DNA of 64,000 bases from Isoetes taiwanensis (GCA_021234155.1 JAJEKV010000004.1:14412716-14476715), one strand, 5' to 3'. Shown: positions 21,018-31,420, counted from the stretch's first letter. Notes: generated by a model from the letters alone, not told the origin. A program made the numbers and translations.

Positions 21018-21433
21018 TAAAACTGTCACCCCAATTGAACATTTGCCACGTCCTCTAAGTGGCATAACTGTAGATCCGGCTTATCTTCTATCCTCCTCTA
21101 GAAGAATCTCAAGAAATCGGTATTATTCTAAGGTTAGGTTAGTTCGTAACTTGGTCTACTCATCGTATCCATCTAGGTACATATCATAATTTTAAGAGTT
21201 ATTTTTTGGCTATTGTAATGCAATCCAAACTTCTAAGGAGGAATTGGAGAGAATTTGTCATTGACCACTTTGATTTGCACAATTAATGTTTTTCTACAAA
21301 ACCTCCTCTTAATAGATTGGTTTTACCTACAAGAATAAAGCCACGTTCTCATTTGCAATGGTTGAATTGTGGTATTGTATCATGCGACTAGTAGTTATAA
21401 TGTGTTTGTGTGCTTGAAAAACTATAGGAGAAT
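21018..21433 (+). repeat. Direct repeat, copy 2 (about 410 bp)
   Basis: Second copy of 20540-20955, starting about 65 bases after the first ends. The spacer carries AAAAAAGCCACTTAGAT, a phrase that recurs in the same orientation at 30854, near the right end of the 10.6-kb element. Confidence 0.88.
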
Positions 21434-21436
21434 AAT

Positions 21437-21575
21437 TTTTTTGGGTTGCCCCTAGGGGGGCAATCCCTTGTTTATGTGGGTTTTTGGCATATTCATGGTA
21501 TATGCTAGCATATACCTAGAATATGCCAAAAACTGCTAAAAACCTGTTGTAAGCTGTAAATGCTAGGTCATCCCT
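21437..21575 (+). repeat. GC-palindrome dispersed repeat, copy 1
   Basis: Starts GGGTTGCCCCTAGGGGGGCA, which contains a GCCCC/GGGGC palindrome, then TTTATGTGGGT, then nested ATATGC/GCATAT palindromes, then CTGCTAAAAAC and GGTCAT. It matches 25737-25870 over about 135 bases. Confidence 0.85.
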
Positions 21576-24500
21576 GTTGCCAGGCGGCTGCTGTGCATAC
21601 TGGCTAACCGGAAGTTTGGATGCATGGAGGCCATGCGGGAATGATGCAACTCCTACGATCCGGCATTTGCCTCGTTTCCCAACAGATCGAGTCAGGGTTT
21701 TTTCTTGCTTCATTTTCTGCTAACTATTTTCCAGGAGGTTTGATCGGTGCCAATTAGCTGTGGTTTCCATGGCTAGCTTGTTTTGTCTCCCCTCTGAAGG
21801 CTATGGTGGCATTTCCTGCTGGATAAGTAAGAATTCAAGCATCACTATTTTAGTGTTTAACCTAAGAAGGATCATTTCTTCTGGACCTCTGAAGATCTGC
21901 AGGCTGTCAGGAGCTGTCGGATCTATTTGCAACATGCCCAAATAGATACACAGCAGCAATCCTGGATAATTTGGAACGAGAGAACAAGAATTTTTAAAGA
22001 TTTTCGACCTTAATTTATGACAGAGGTAGAATGGTATTCAATCAAGTCACAGTTGCGAAATGCAGAGCTTTTAAGATATTCTGTTCCCTGTTCTTCAAGA
22101 TAAATTTTGGTAGTTTTGAGGACCTTCAGTGATTATGGCAGCATCTTTTGGATGAAGATTATGGCAGCATCTTTTGGATAAACACGGTAGAAGGGATCTC
22201 TTTGTCAACCGGACTTGGATATTTGAGGCCTCCATTTTTCTTCTATGTTTGGTTCTCAACCTTATTTACTTTGTCATTCACAGCCATGATTGGCAAACCG
22301 CATCCAGATCTTATGTTGCATGATTTGTTTTGGTCTGTTTCTGGAATATTATGTCTGTAGTTTCTAGCTGAAACCGATGCTTGAAATATGTTGCGGTTGT
22401 CTTGCAAAATGCATGGAGGTCGTTGCAGATCTCATTTCTAACTTTGTAGCAGATGGTTCGGATGGGTCTGAAACATCCAAGATATATGAAAAAGAGTAGT
22501 TTGTTGTAGTGCAAAAGCCTGGAGGACTTTGCAGATGGAGCATCATTTCTTCTCTATCTGAATACAGTAACATCTACAGATTCTGGGGCAGAGTTCCAAA
22601 GTGAAAAGCCACAAGTAAATGTTTAGATTTCGCAACGCTGCATTTTTCCTCGCTGTGTTTAGCATGGTTGATGCAGTATATTGTGCAAGATTTGTTCAGA
22701 CATTGCGATTTGTTCAGACGTTGCATGTTCTCTTGGCATTTTGGGCTGCAGCCAGAATTATTTACCAATCTTAATATGAGTTTCTGGGAAATTTTCGAAA
22801 CTAGGAGTATGTGGAATTTGATGTGGCTGGGACCGGGGTGACAGGTGCAATCCCGTCCTTTTTAGATCTCTTAAGGATTTGAAAAGCTTTAAGATAACAG
22901 CAAATTATATGCTTACGTTGGTACCGAGCCTCTTGGCATGCTTTCTGTAGATGGCACCTTGGCACACGGTTTCTTTCATCATTTCTTTGTTGCTTTCGTG
23001 GAGTTGATATAAAGTCAAATTGAAGCAACCCATGTAAAGCAAGGTCTGAGGCTGGATGAATGTATGTGCATATTATCGGCCATCAAAAGAAAAATTACAT
23101 GTTTATTGTTGGAGATATGGGTCAGCAGATAGCTGCAGCAGGCATCTCCATTTTCTGCAATGGGCACTCCAGACTCCAAGTTAACATGCTTATTCTGATG
23201 TTCTGCATTGCTATTTGTTTGCAGCCTTCAGTTATGGGATAAACAATATCAGCCCTATATACTTCATAATTTACTGTCTGCGTCATGTTCTGTTAAAGTG
23301 TGAAGCCTCCAGCTTACAGAATCCTGCAAATGCACCAAAGGATACTCTTGAGTGTGTACAAATGGATTTTTAGTTGCAACGCTACAATTGAACTGACACA
23401 ATAATTTCCTTTATCTTCTTATTAATTTAATTCCTCATGGAACAATTGATGAATTTGTCTGGTTCTTGCAGCAATTGGGGAACAGAATCAAATCCAGACT
23501 TTTCAAAGGGCTAGCATAATGGGAACAACGACCTTTTGGGAATATACATGTTAACTGCATATTTACCTTTTGGGAATAGACATTTTCTTCAGGATATTGC
23601 AACCTCATTTCCCTGATACAGTTGAACTGCAACAATTTTGATATGTTCTAGCAGCTTTGTTTGTGATCGTATGATTTTGCCTTTTCCATTGCTTCGCTTT
23701 TCAATGATCTGCTATCGCCTATATGTCAACAGACAACAGAGAGTACACGACCAGGACATGGGGATGAGGTTGTAGGAATGTTTATCCTTTCAAAATGTGG
23801 AGATTCGGTTACTTTGTTAGTTGCAAAGCTTGATTCGGCTTGGTGCAAAAGCACCCATTGTCTTAAGATGATGGCCAATGGCAAGGAGATGCAGAAGTCA
23901 AAAGTTAGGACGAATTGTAGCTCATATATCATATCCAGGGGTGACAGATCATTGTGTAGCTTTGCTGTATTCTTCAATATCCAATTTGTGATTAAATGTT
24001 TTTTCTTGCAAGCGCCCTTCTGGTATATTAGGCAGTGCGTAGACATTCGTGATGCATTATTTTGTATTTTGATTCACCGGACTATTTTCTATTAAATGTA
24101 TGAGGTGCAATTGGTGTATCTAGCAGCCCTTATAGATCAAGATGCTGAACATTGTTGGAAAATGAGCGGAACATTTGCTTCTGTTCCCTTGTTGTAAATT
24201 TTCTTCAGCAAAGAAGCTGCGGTGGCAAAAGATCACATTCTTCTAGATGAGGTATTATTACCAAAATTACAATACAGATCAATAGAGTAACGTCAAGATT
24301 GTCATCACGTTGGATGGTGGCTGGGACATGCAATCAAATAATGTTTGCATTTTGTGTAAAGATATGAAGATACTTATTGATTATGGAGTTGTATCATGCA
24401 AGACCTGACTATGGATATGTAGCCATCAACCCAAGAACTTACTCAGGATGCTTGCTTTTCTGTGAAGGTGGAGTTTCAAGAGTTCCCTACGTGAGTGCAT

Positions 24501-24869
24501 TCTCTTAAGTCATCTTGATAGCTGAATTTTCCTCGGGATGTTTCTGTAGTAGAATCCAGTATGGTAGGTATTAGGGAATTAGATGAACTATGAGATACTT
24601 TGATCATAGATTGGGTGCTGAACTAAGAACAACATGCCTATTGAAGAGTCTGCACATTAGAATTGACATTCTTCATAGTGCATGCCAAGACATTTTGAGG
24701 TAGAGATTAACTAACTGGATAAATACAATGATTTGTTTCTTGCATGATGCTGAATGCTGGTTGCTATGCAGGAAGCATATACAAAGTGGCGTTCATGTTT
24801 GGGATTAAGTGATAGAGCTTCTCTTGCAGACGTTGCAAATTTTACAAAATGCATTGTTCTGATATTGAT
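21576..24869. other. Interior of the 10.6-kb element, no recognisable gene
   Basis: Unremarkable base composition with many short frames on both strands. None carries a family motif I can name. Given its position between gene fragments it may hold further captured exons too short or decayed to identify. Confidence 0.35.
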
Positions 24870-25195
24870 AGGAAGATCCCATTACTAATAATGATGTCAT
24901 TGCTGCCATTGCTAATAATGAGAACATGACAGCACACTTGTTGATTATCAATTCGAAAGTAGTAGGTTGGAAGGATTTTGCAGGTGCCACTGCATTATTT
25001 GTGGGTGGTTATGCTGCTGTTTGTAAATGATTATTACTAGACGTGCTGATGTGCTTGCAAGTAATATGTCAGTGCTTGCAAGCAATAGATCTGGAGAAAC
25101 CCCTATATATAGTGCTGTGCATGAGGTCATGAGGAAGAAGTCAGTGTCAAGTGCATATTGTGAACTGGCAAGATGCTGGTAGGGATTGTAAACCG
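24870..25195 (+). pseudogene. Ankyrin-like gene fragment
   Basis: Two frames give consecutive phrases: DVIAAIANNENMTAHLLI followed by GATALFVGGYAAVCK and a stop, then in another frame SGETPIYSAVHE followed by a stop. GATALFVGGYAA and GETPIYSAVHE match the ankyrin consensus (G.TPLH.A...G). The frame break and two stops mark it as non-functional. Short length keeps confidence modest. It lies inside the putative gene-capturing element. Confidence 0.45.
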
Positions 25196-25458
25196 ATGTT
25201 TCTGTAATCGTGATTGTGACTTGTGCATGTATGCCATCTGTTTCTGTAATCATGTTTGTGACTGATAAATGCCATCTGTTTCTGTGCTTTTCAAACAATG
25301 TTTTCGAACACTTTGAGGATCACATGCAATTGTTACCCCATTTTAGGGTACCTCGCCACAAGCTATAGTATTTACCACAATTTCGTAGACATCCCACGCC
25401 TCTTTCTTTACAACGTTTGCAAAATATTAGACGTGGGACTCCACTCGATACTTTAGCA

Positions 25459-25683
25459 CTAAAATTGCGCTCTCTTAAAATAATTCGCAACAAGTTGCAC
25501 TTTTTGTTCTAGTTGAGAATGTTTTTGATGGTCTTCGAATACCCGTTGCATTATATCTATTATCTCTTCAATTTTGTTCTTATTGATGTCCATGGGTCTG
25601 AATCTGGCTGCCTCCATTTCTAGCTTTTCTACATGGTGCCATACACAATTTAAGAATGTGGGAGGTTTAGAAACGAAAGTCAT
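25459..25683 (-). other. 74-codon open frame, unassigned
   Basis: Encodes a Lys/Glu-rich, helix-prone sequence with repeated basic/hydrophobic spacing (KIEEIIDIMQRVFEDHQ). I do not recognise it. It could be one exon of a captured gene on the minus strand or chance. Confidence 0.2.
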
Positions 25684-25736
25684 CTACTTAAACTATTGAA
25701 GTCCTTTATGTTCAAGCATCTAATATCGCATGATTT

Positions 25737-25870
25737 TTGGGTTGCCCCTAGGGGGGCAAACCCTCGTTTATGTGGGTATGTGGGCATATCTAGGTATATG
25801 CCGGCATATGCCTAGCATATACTGGTGACTGCTAAAAACTGGCTGGTGCCTGTAAGTGCTCGGTCATAAG
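25737..25870 (+). repeat. GC-palindrome dispersed repeat, copy 2
   Basis: Second copy of 21437-21575, ending just upstream of the WD40 gene fragment. Shorter relatives of the GGGCAA(A/T/C)CC.TCGT part occur at 27540 and 30800. Confidence 0.85.
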
Positions 25871-25919
25871 GCGTGGCTATGGCGCAGCTCGACCCTTCTT
25901 CTTCTTCCAAGCAAAGAGG

Positions 25920-27105
25920 ATGCAAAGCTGCTACTCCGACACTTCAAGGGTAAGCCCATGTAAACCTGATGTCGAAGATGGTGCAGATTGTACTACACAG
26001 TTTGTAGGATCAGATTCGAGCTGCAAATCGAAGTGCTCCATAAGGCAGCTGCCCAAAGAACAGAGTGCAGAGTATAAGTGTTTGACATCATTCAAAGCAC
26101 ATACCGGCCCTGTTTTTTCCCTTTATATCTGTGGGGATCTTTTTTACAGCGGCTCTGATTCTAGCCAGATTGTAGCATGGAGAAGGGCTGATTTCACAGA
26201 GTTTTCAAGGTTTGGTAATGGAGATGGAGCAGCGAAGACTGTCGTCAACATAAAAAATAGGGTTTTCAGCGGTCATCAGGATCATAGAATCAGAGTTTGG
26301 AGGCCGAGCTCTAGCCATCCGACTTCCCACAAGCTTTCCCATACTCTGCCTACTGCTAAAGATCTTATATTTAGGGGTCTTCAGCCCAAGGGCTTTGTTC
26401 AGGTTAGAAGACATAAATTGTGTGTTTGGATCCAGCATTTTGACACCATTTCTTGTTTGGCTACTGATCATGACTTCAGCATGCTCTATTCTGTTTCTTG
26501 GGATAGAACCTTGAAGATTTGGAGGATTTCTGATTTCATGTGTGTTGAATCCATCCATGTACATGGTGATGCTGTGAATTGTGTGGCAGTGGCAAAGGAT
26601 GGCCTTGTTTATACTGGATCTGCAGATAAGAAGGTGAAGGTATGGCAAAAGGTAAGAAAGAGCATGTTCTTTTGCTACATTACTGAGATAAGTCTGCAGA
26701 AAATGCTCTAGCAATGAGCCATAAGGAAGAATTTACGTATTCGGCATAAGTGAAGGATTAATCAAGGTCCGAGAACTGGATCATTAAAAGAATGCGAAGG
26801 CATCGAGAACTTGAAGGGGCATCAGCATGCTGTGCTATGCTTAGCATCCATGGATGGTATATTGTGCAGTGGCTCTGCAGATAAGAGTGTTAGAGTTTGG
26901 AGATTGGTAGAAGGAAAAGGTCATGCTTGCATGCCATTTTGGAAGGGCTCTGCAGCCCTGTCAAAAGCTTGGCCATCACCATGAATATCGCTGGTAATTG
27001 CTTGGTTTACAGTGGTGGTCTAAACGGCCATATCCAAGCTTGGTGTATCTCCCTTGCCTTGAAGAATAAAAACCCTGTTCCAACCAATGACATGTTAAAA
27101 CCTTA
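25920..27105 (+). pseudogene. JINGUBANG-like WD40 repeat gene, broken
   Basis: JINGUBANG-type proteins are seven-bladed WD40 propellers. The Arabidopsis member restrains pollen germination. The first part, 25920-26655, is open: FKAHTGPVFSLYICGDLFYS, then GHQDHRIRVWRPSS, PTAKDLIF, VRRHKLCVWIQHFDTISCLA, SVSWDRTLKIWR and TGSADKKVKVW. These follow the family in order. It then breaks. Remnants of the next blade (GLIKVRELDH near 26755) are followed by stops, then LKGHQHAVLCLASMDGILCS in one frame to about 26925, then after a frameshift HAILEGLCSPVKSLAIT and LVYSGGLNGHIQAW to the stop at 27105. Another ATG at 25879 (MAQLDPSSSSKQRG) is in a different frame, so the 5' end is also damaged. It lies wholly inside the 10.6-kb element. 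Confidence 0.82.
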
Positions 27106-27829
27106 AACTATGTACATCTTTAAGGAAGAATTGTAGGAAATTTTGACTAAACCACTGCACTCATTTCAGCATTATGTCATATTTGACTGTTCAAACCCCT
27201 TTGCACCTTTCTATGTATCTCTTGGTCCTTGTCAGTAGCCCTTTAAGCCACAAACAAATCTGACAACATCTGGTTAGAACTTCCTTTTCACATCCATGTT
27301 CAACATAGCCTGCAAAAGTTGCATTCCATAAGTCTACATTTTTTATTGGAGATGCTCAAAGACATTCTGTGCCTATGTAATTGAATGAGACTTGGCATAC
27401 ATGCGGCGGCAGTTAAATTGTGTTAACAAAACCATCTCAATGAATAGCAACTTCACGAATAAAGACAAACACTATTGTTCTTGTGTTCATTCGAACACAA
27501 AAAAACGAAACAGAACCCATGAAAACACAACCTCGGGTCTCCGGAGGGCAACCCCTCGTGTGCACATATATGGATCTAATTTATTTGTTAAATAAGTGCT
27601 TATTGTTTTGTTTTTTTTTTCTGGGGTTGCTAGATAGAACTCTAAAAGGCAGAAGAGCTTGCTGCAACGACATACTTTTCTCCGAGCCAAGTCCATATAG
27701 TGGGATCAAATGTTGTTAATGATGACTACTCAGTATTGTATGTTCAACATTTAGGTAAATTTGATTCTATTTTAGTTCTAGTATTGGTAATCCAAGCTTT
27801 TGTTATTATGTATGAATTGGCCTTTATGT
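27106..27829. other. Spacer between captured gene fragments
   Basis: No coding signal. It contains a degenerate GGAGGGCAACCCCTCGTG block near 27541-27560 that resembles the core of the GC-palindrome repeat. Confidence 0.4.
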
Positions 27830-28188
27830 CTGTTGTTTCAGGACTGCCTCCCTCTCGCCCTTCTCAAGGTTCACCTAGGAACATTGCTGGACAACCACTG
27901 ATTCAGGTGGACCATCTGTCTTATCAAATCTCTTTATGTTTTGCCTCAAGTTTTGGAACTTATACAGGTTCTGCAAAAACGTTTTTCCTTGTGGAACTAG
28001 AGAAGGCTGCTGATAAGTTCAAACCTCAGAATGATATTGGAGAAGAAGGATTTGGGCGAGTATGTAGAGGGATGCTGGAGGATCAGACTAAAGTGGCCAT
28101 AAAAGTTCTAACTAGGGACGATGAGCAAGGGGATCGTCATTTTGTAGCTGAGGTAGAATGGAAGCGTGGAATCACATCTGCATTGTAA
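27830..28188 (+). pseudogene. Receptor-like kinase N-lobe fragment, ALE2-like
   Basis: The frame encodes YTGSAKTFFLVELEKAADKF, then GEEGFGRVCRGMLED (a Gly-rich loop in which one canonical Gly is Glu), then KVAIKVLTRDDEQGDRHFVAEV, which includes the VAIK lysine. The YTGSAKTFSL lead-in and VLTRDDQ.GDREF.AEVE wording are those of the ABNORMAL LEAF SHAPE 2 group of receptor-like kinases. Similarity stops abruptly after AEVE, and a stop follows at 28186. No C-helix partner, catalytic loop or DFG follows. Confidence 0.75.
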
Positions 28189-28274
28189 GTTGGTATTGTT
28201 GAAACTGGAAGCAGTTTACGCATTTACTTTTTTGCCTGTATATAAATTTCCCACTTGAATATCTCATGTGCAGA

Positions 28275-28400
28275 TAAAGAAACAACTATCACGGAGGCAC
28301 ATTGGGATATTTGGCACCGGAGTATCTTGATACAGGCAAGGCCACAGATAAAACAGATGTGTTCAGTTTCGGAGCAGTGGTGGTTTTTGATACAGCTTTC
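28275..28400 (+). pseudogene. Kinase activation-segment fragment, lectin-RLK-like
   Basis: The phrase [20 protein letters not shown] followed by [11 protein letters not shown] is the activation loop and APE/subdomain IX region of a plant receptor kinase. The [16 protein letters not shown] wording is that of L-type lectin receptor kinases, not the ALE2 group upstream. It is preceded by a TGTGCAG acceptor-like site at 28274 and loses similarity after about 28390. Confidence 0.65.
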
Positions 28401-28483
28401 CCATATCTGAGCAGTCAGCAGATACAGCTGACTACACAAACAACACTCATGTTACACAAACATATAGTCATTATAGTCTTGTG

Positions 28484-28834
28484 AGAAAGTCGAAAGAGGA
28501 TCGTGCTGATTCCCCATTAGATCTGGTCGACTCATGTGAATATGAATGGAAATGGACGGAGCTGAGGGGTTTGGAAGTGTGCAAAGGCCAAGCCATGCTA
28601 GCGAGATCTGTGGTAATTCCAAACTACATAGCGCAAGACACAAAAAGAAGCTTATTTGCATTTGCAAATGAAAAATCAAACTCCCTTTGCTTATGGGACC
28701 TTCCGAGTCTAGTCCCCAAAGGATGCCTTAAGCCACATCTGAGCCCTATTACTGATATAAAACATGTGAACAGTAGGAGCCAGAACTGGCTTTGCTGTCC
28801 AACACCTCAAATATTAGATTCTTCTTTTCATTAG
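28484..28834 (+). pseudogene. WD40-like gene fragment
   Basis: Open frame with VVIPNYIAQDTKRSLFAFAN, then NSLCLWDLPSLVPKGCLKPH followed by LSPITDIKHV. The spacing of LCLWDLPS and H.SPI.DIKHV is that of a beta-propeller blade boundary. It resembles the C-terminal propeller of RFWD3-like ubiquitin ligases from memory, with low certainty. Possible further exons with splice-like edges follow at 28892-28988 and 29271-29348 (FLGAVRINFRLQEVQ), but I cannot assign them. Confidence 0.45.
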
Positions 28835-29396
28835 TATTTTTCAGGGTTGGTTTGCTTGTTTTGAAATATCTAACTGTTTTTATCTATGCAGGAGCTGCGT
28901 GAACTTTTGACTATACCCAAGACAGGCTACGACATTTCAATCATGCAGCAGCAACTCTTCCAGGAACATGCGAATCAATGTCAAGTGTAAGTACATAACT
29001 TCATTTTGGATGATATCTCTTCATTATTTGAAGAATCTTTGTGTTTATATTTTGTGCCAACCTACTGAGGCCTATGTGGGACTACCATCGCCAAACATAT
29101 CAAAGCTATACTGCGGGTGAGATTCGATGCTATGGCTTGTAAACCAAGTTATCTAAGGTGCGTAGTTTGGTTCGAGAAGTATCAAGTATGGGCTGTCCTT
29201 ATTTTGTATTTGCTTTCGCTTGCTGCCCTATGCAATAAAAATGACTCTCCACATATTATTCTTTACAGGTTCGTCTATACATGACCCAATCTCTCAATCA
29301 AATTTTCTAGGAGCTGTTCGCATAAACTTTCGGCTTCAAGAAGTCCAGGTTAGTGTCATAATTCTGGTACTTTACAGTGTCATTTCTTAAAACATG

Positions 29397-29487
29397 CTCA
29401 AAACCAAACCAATGCAACCAAACCAAACCACTGCAACCAAACCAAACCAAACCAAACCAAACCAAACCAAACCAAACCAAACCACTG
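29397..29487. repeat. (AACCA)n microsatellite
   Basis: Tandem AACCA/CCAAA pentamers with a few ATGC and CTGC interruptions. Confidence 0.95.
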
Positions 29488-29729
29488 CATGACTATGTCA
29501 CGAAATACCTAACATTCAAATTCATGAGCACATGCAACTCTAGCAAGCAAAACTCAAAACCAAATTAGAGAAGAAACCTTCGAAATCTCACGCCCCAACT
29601 CTTAGTTAGGTTATAACATTATCAAATTCAAAGACAAATCCAATACGTAACTTAAATGATAAAGATTTGCTTATATTAACAACAGCTAAATTTGCAAAAG
29701 GACACTAAATTCCTGCGCACATTGCCACC

Positions 29730-30220
29730 TTCAAGTGAACACTATATATGCTCGTCTATGGTCGCTCCAGTAGCAATGGCCGATGTCGCAAAAGGCAGGC
29801 TTGAAGTTTGTCTAGATATGGTCAAGCAGTGCCGCGGAGCGCGTGGCGGCATTCACTTGTTGGACATGGCCGGGCATCGTAGCCTGTAACGCCGCGATGA
29901 TGTTGTTTTGTCGCAGGGCATCTATGTTGAAATCTCCCATCAGGACAGTCCTAACAGCATTGGTTCCAAGCGTGGATTGCGATGTTGAACTCTCAACAAT
30001 CGCTCTAATATTGTCAAGGAATTGCTGCATGCTTCCGCCGTGGTGCCTATATATATTTGCCGTGTGTAGGATGGTTCCCGTGGTGCGATCTTGAAACGTG
30101 GCAAGGATGGCTGTCACAGAGAGCTCCATAACGAGTTGGTGGTTGAGAAGCTCGAGCCTGTCGATGTCGTAAAGTGTGACCGAGTATGTAATCCCATTTG
30201 TGCAGATTTTTCAACAGCGC
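29730..30220 (-). pseudogene. Endonuclease/exonuclease/phosphatase (EEP) domain fragment
   Basis: Read on the minus strand: LYDIDRLELLNHQLVMELSV, TILHTANIYRHHGG, VLMGDFNIDAL, then a run ending LLDHI, a stop, and WSDHR. The GDFN motif and the terminal SDH are catalytic landmarks of the EEP superfamily, used by non-LTR retrotransposons and some Helitron-type elements. No reverse transcriptase follows and at least one stop interrupts the domain. It may be a remnant of another mobile element that landed in the 10.6-kb region. Confidence 0.6.
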
Positions 30221-31024
30221 CAGGGGATAGTAAAATACGAATAACAATTGTGGCATGAGATCTGGGTAAACAAAGTAACTTTTGTGAGTATTTTTGCAGC
30301 ATTGCCAATGACATAACATTTGGATGAACTTGGAGTAATCCCTTATGGCTCTTAAAAGTATGTGGAAACTAGAATGCTTGACAATGTCCATAGAATATTT
30401 GACAAGATGCCAAGGAAGATAAAAGGAAGCAGTTTACGACATAAAAAATTGCACAAACTATATATCACCCCAAAAAACCTTCTTCGTGTTGTGATAGGAC
30501 ATAGAGTGTGTTACAACCAAAATACTACACACATTAAGTATACTCTTCATGTGCAATCACATGGAATCCCCATCGAAGGTGGGCAATTCTCAAGTTTGGA
30601 TATGATCAGGGCCTGAAATAGGATAACGCCCTCCTACCACACATTACGATACCCCAAGACTCATAAAAGCATGATGATGTGGGCAATGGCGGGCTCAAAA
30701 GACTGCATAACATTATGGATCAAAAAATATTATAAAGATGGCAATTTCCACAGAATTCTCCATAACTAGTCTTGTATATTAAGCCACTTCACCCTCGGGC
30801 CATAGAGGGCAACCCTCCGTGCGCAGCACCTTGTTTACATAAGTTTTAACAGAAAAAAGCCACTTAGATCATGGCTAGATAACATTGGCTATGATTCGCC
30901 TAGATTTTTATGAAAAACATTCATGTCTAGAAAACATTCGCCAATATAAGTAATCTCATAAACCTACGATTCGCCCGACCTTCTAAAATATGCTTACACA
31001 AATCTGGCCTTAAGGGCAACACTG

Positions 31025-31032
31025 GTGTGAGG
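31025..31032. repeat. Putative target duplication of the 10.6-kb element, right (GTGTGAGG)
   Basis: Directly follows the right terminus CAACACTG. Matches GCGTGAGG at 20411-20418 except for one CpG-type transition. Confidence 0.7.
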
Positions 31033-31062
31033 TATAACAGCTCCTCCACAATACGTAAAGGA

Positions 31063-31253
31063 CGGCTGGGCCCAATCCAGTCGTCTCATCCAATGCCAGA
31101 GCGGCACGTGTCGCTGTTTCAAACTCTGAAACGTCGTGCAAAAATTTTACTGCGCATTCTGCAATTTTACATGCAGTTCTACAAGTTTTACCTATTTCTT
31201 TTACCCGAGTTATTTTTTTGTGGTAAGACACGTGGCTAGATTGGGCCCAGCCG
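31063..31253. promoter_or_regulatory. Inverted TGGGCCC motifs and two G-boxes upstream of PDH E1-alpha
   Basis: The 18-mers at 31063-31080 (CGGCTGGGCCCAATCCAG) and 31236-31253 are reverse complements with one mismatch. Each holds TGGGCC, the site II element that TCP factors bind and that is common upstream of plant mitochondrial genes. CACGTG G-boxes lie just inside, at 31105-31110 and 31229-31234. The block ends about 380 bases before the E1-alpha ATG. The inverted structure could also be the ends of a small MITE that supplies these sites. Confidence 0.5.
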
Positions 31254-31338
31254 CGCGTCGGCCAGCTTTCCCCTCTGGAATAAAGCCCGGAGGGGCTTTC
31301 TCTCATACGAAATTTGTGTCTGATCAACGAGGGTCGGG

Positions 31339-31420
31339 TAGTGTGGAATTGATGGACCATCTTATTTGACCATGAATGATCTTCCTTGTGAAATAAGATG
31401 GACCATCTTATTTGACCCAT
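31339..31420. repeat. Short direct repeat containing a palindrome
   Basis: GATGGACCATCTTATTTGACC occurs at about 31342 and again at about 31390. The second copy is preceded by AA, making the near-palindrome AAGATGGACCATCTT. Confidence 0.7.

Larger units (their letters stand above)
20419..31024. mobile_element. Putative 10.6-kb gene-capturing hAT element
   Basis: The left end CAGGGTTGTCCTTAAGG and right end (reverse complement) CAGTGTTGCCCTTAAGG match at 15 of 17 positions. They are flanked by 8-bp sequences that agree at 7 of 8. Termini and subterminal words (CCAAAAGGCTATTTT at the left, GGCGAA/TTCGCC words at the right) match the intact 1.1-kb hAT element at 8557-9645. The interior holds broken parts of at least five unrelated cellular genes and no recognisable hAT transposase. 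That is the signature of Pack-type capture, but at an unusually large size. The alternative is that two separate hAT elements each lost one end, with the flanking match a coincidence. Confidence 0.6.

Noticed and set aside
21437-25870. Direct repeats at 21437 and 25737 taken as LTRs of a 4.4-kb retrotransposon
   Set aside because: They are only about 135 bp, lack TG...CA ends, have no primer-binding site or polypurine tract, and no gag-pol lies between. A dispersed repeat inside the larger element explains them better.
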